A stretch of 64,000 bases of DNA from Bacillus sp. ISL-34 (lineage in GTDB: Bacteria; Bacillota; Bacilli; Bacillales; DSM-1321). Positions 62,862 through 64,000 of the stretch are shown in pieces. The notes beneath the pieces are model-generated. The model made no database searches. It had not been told where the DNA came from and saw only the letters and a program-made list of their open reading frames with translations. The DNA lies in assembly GCF_018613325.1 (NCBI RefSeq), contig NZ_JAGGQJ010000018.1, forward strand, positions 1 through 64,000, read 5' to 3'. A program made the translations under genes and the position numbers. Positions within the stretch are counted from its first letter, which is position 1. The number at the start of each line of letters is the position of its first letter.

Positions 62862-63728
62862 ATGATCAATCGATTACCAATAGAAATCGCAAATATATTA
62901 CAAGCAAGCAAAAAGAATCCTGCTCAATTTGAGGAATTGATCAGGAGCGGCGGATATCTGCCTCCCGAGATGGAGTTGATGGTGGATGCCATCACGGCCT
63001 TGAGCATGGGGAAGAATATCCTATTGAAGGGTCCGACAGGGGCTGGAAAGACAAAGTTTGCCGAGACATTATCGAATTTATTCAACCAGCCGATGTTCAG
63101 TGTGAACTGCTCAGTCGACTTGGATGCCGAAAGCTTATTGGGCTTCAAGACGCTGGCTTACAAAGAGGAAAAACAGGTGATAGAATTCGTACCTGGACCT
63201 GTGACCAATTCAATGAATCACGGTCACTTCCTATATATAGATGAAATCAACATGGCAAAACCGGAAACTCTGCCGCTTATCAATGGTGTGCTTGATTACA
63301 GAAGGACGATAACGAATCCGTTCACGAATGAAGTCATAACGGCAAAAGAAGGCTTTAATGTGATTGCTGCAATCAATGAAGGCTATGTCGGTACAGTGCC
63401 GCTGAATGAAGCGCTAAAAAATAGGTTTGTCGTAATTGAAGTTCCTTATATCGAAGGGGAGCAGTTAAAGCAATTGATAGAAACCAATACAAAGTTGAAG
63501 GACCCAAGAAGCATCGAATTGTTCGTTAAGCTGTCGAGTGATTTGATACATGCCGTGAATCAAGGGAAGGTGGCTGAAGATGCGGCATCGATCAGGGCTT
63601 TGCTTGATGCTTGCGATCTGAGTGTGTTGATCCCGCCGAAACGGGCGATTCTTCGTTCCATTGTGGATAAGTTGGACGAGGAACGGGAGCGTGAGTTTGT
63701 GAAGAACTTGGCTGACACATTATTCTAA
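62862..63728 (+). CDS. yojN: MoxR-family AAA+ ATPase, YojN/NorQ-like
   Basis: 288 aa from ATG at 62862 (AAAGGGGTG upstream). Walker A GPTGAGKTKF at about 57-66, Walker B HFLYIDEINMAKPE, sensor-like AAINEGY and arginine-finger ALKNRFVVIEV. MoxR/NorQ ATPases work with a VWA-domain partner in metal-cofactor insertion or complex maturation; the partner starts 15 nt downstream. The target in Bacillus is unknown. Confidence 0.85.
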   Translation: MINRLPIEIANILQASKKNPAQFEELIRSGGYLPPEMELMVDAITALSMGKNILLKGPTGAGKTKFAETLSNLFNQPMFSVNCSVDLDAESLLGFKTLAYKEEKQVIEFVPGPVTNSMNHGHFLYIDEINMAKPETLPLINGVLDYRRTITNPFTNEVITAKEGFNVIAAINEGYVGTVPLNEALKNRFVVIEVPYIEGEQLKQLIETNTKLKDPRSIELFVKLSSDLIHAVNQGKVAEDAASIRALLDACDLSVLIPPKRAILRSIVDKLDEEREREFVKNLADTLF

Positions 63729-63743
63729 CTAGGAGAATGCCTC

Positions 63744-64000
63744 ATGAAGTATATCCGGTTCAATGATTCAATAATAGATACGGCTCTTTTTTTACAGCTG
63801 CAGGATCTCTCGACTGTTTTATCCGGCATTCCTGAGCTGGAATTCGAATACAATTATGGCTCCTTCATAGATCTGATCGAGAATAAGGTCACAGCCAGCC
63901 ATTTTTGGGAAAATGGAAATAAGGAAGTGAAGGAAGCGGGATTGAAAACGGACGTGCTCCTTAGAACGATAGGTACGCTGCATCATTCATCGATCCCGAG
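63744..64000 (+). CDS. yojO: YojO/NorD-like VWA partner protein (5' part only)
   Basis: ATG at 63744 after AGGAGAATGCC opens a frame that runs off the window: MKYIRFNDSIIDTALFLQLQ, EFEYNYGSFIDLIENK, ASHFWENGNKE and LKTDVLLRTIG. These match the N-terminus of YojO-type proteins as I recall them, which carry a C-terminal von Willebrand A domain beyond this window. Same operon as the MoxR ATPase. Confidence 0.75.
   Translation, partial: MKYIRFNDSIIDTALFLQLQDLSTVLSGIPELEFEYNYGSFIDLIENKVTASHFWENGNKEVKEAGLKTDVLLRTIGTLHHSSIP

Overview
The window looks like a chromosomal segment of a Bacillaceae bacterium. The evidence is strong GGAGG ribosome binding sites with frequent TTG and GTG starts, a 21-gene tRNA block in the same order as the Bacillus subtilis rrnB-trnB locus, and a long run of genes homologous to the B. 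subtilis yt- region (yteA, men genes, ytkD, ytlACD, ytmAB, pckA, metK, ytoA, ytpA, ytqAB, ytzC, leuS). The pattern suggests a Peribacillus/Bacillus simplex-like organism, but the genus is an inference that sequence reading alone cannot settle.

Layout. 1-2.4 kb: 3' end of 23S rRNA, 5S rRNA and 21 tRNAs. 2.4-12 kb: yteA, then the menaquinone pathway (menA divergent from menF-menD-menH-menB-menE-menC, whose genes mostly overlap or abut). 12.7-16.5 kb: a C4-dicarboxylate sensing system (dctR-dctS divergent from the dctB binding protein) with no permease beside it. 16.5-20.8 kb: a Zur-boxed zinc-binding lipoprotein, yidD, luxS, a ytzI-like peptide, dps and ytkD. 21-27 kb: the ytlACD ABC importer, ytmA, ytmB, a DUF523 gene, then a cluster of three genes each broken by an apparent single-base deletion. 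27.4-32.7 kb: polysaccharide genes (mnaA, two glycosyltransferases, a UDP-ManNAc dehydrogenase) that together would make and use UDP-ManNAcA. 33-42 kb: pckA, SAM riboswitch-metK, ytoA, ytpA, the tRNA-modification pair ytqA-ytqB, an SMI1-like gene and ytzC. 42-48 kb: T-box-leuS and a large secreted subtilase. 48-51.5 kb: a frameshifted secreted peptide, a lipoprotein and a CotF-like coat protein. 50.5-57.6 kb: gltC divergent from the gltA-gltB glutamate synthase genes. 58-64 kb: FusB-like protein, CD3324-like protein, yhfK-like reductase, maa, brnQ and a yojN-yojO-type MoxR/VWA pair cut by the window end.

The most unusual content is non-coding. Six intergenic arrays (about 69 units) are built from two short motif families. 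Family A is ACTCACGAGTAAA at an exact 21-bp period. Family B is GGTCGAATAAA at a 20/21-bp period. Both share the core CGARTAAA and both repeat about every two helical turns. Four of the six arrays lie between convergent genes. Two family B arrays sit inside a larger dispersed composite element that begins with a GTTTGTCGACAAAAG-type box, ends with a second diverged module, and in two of its three copies is bracketed by duplicated terminator hairpins. I know of no described function for these arrays.
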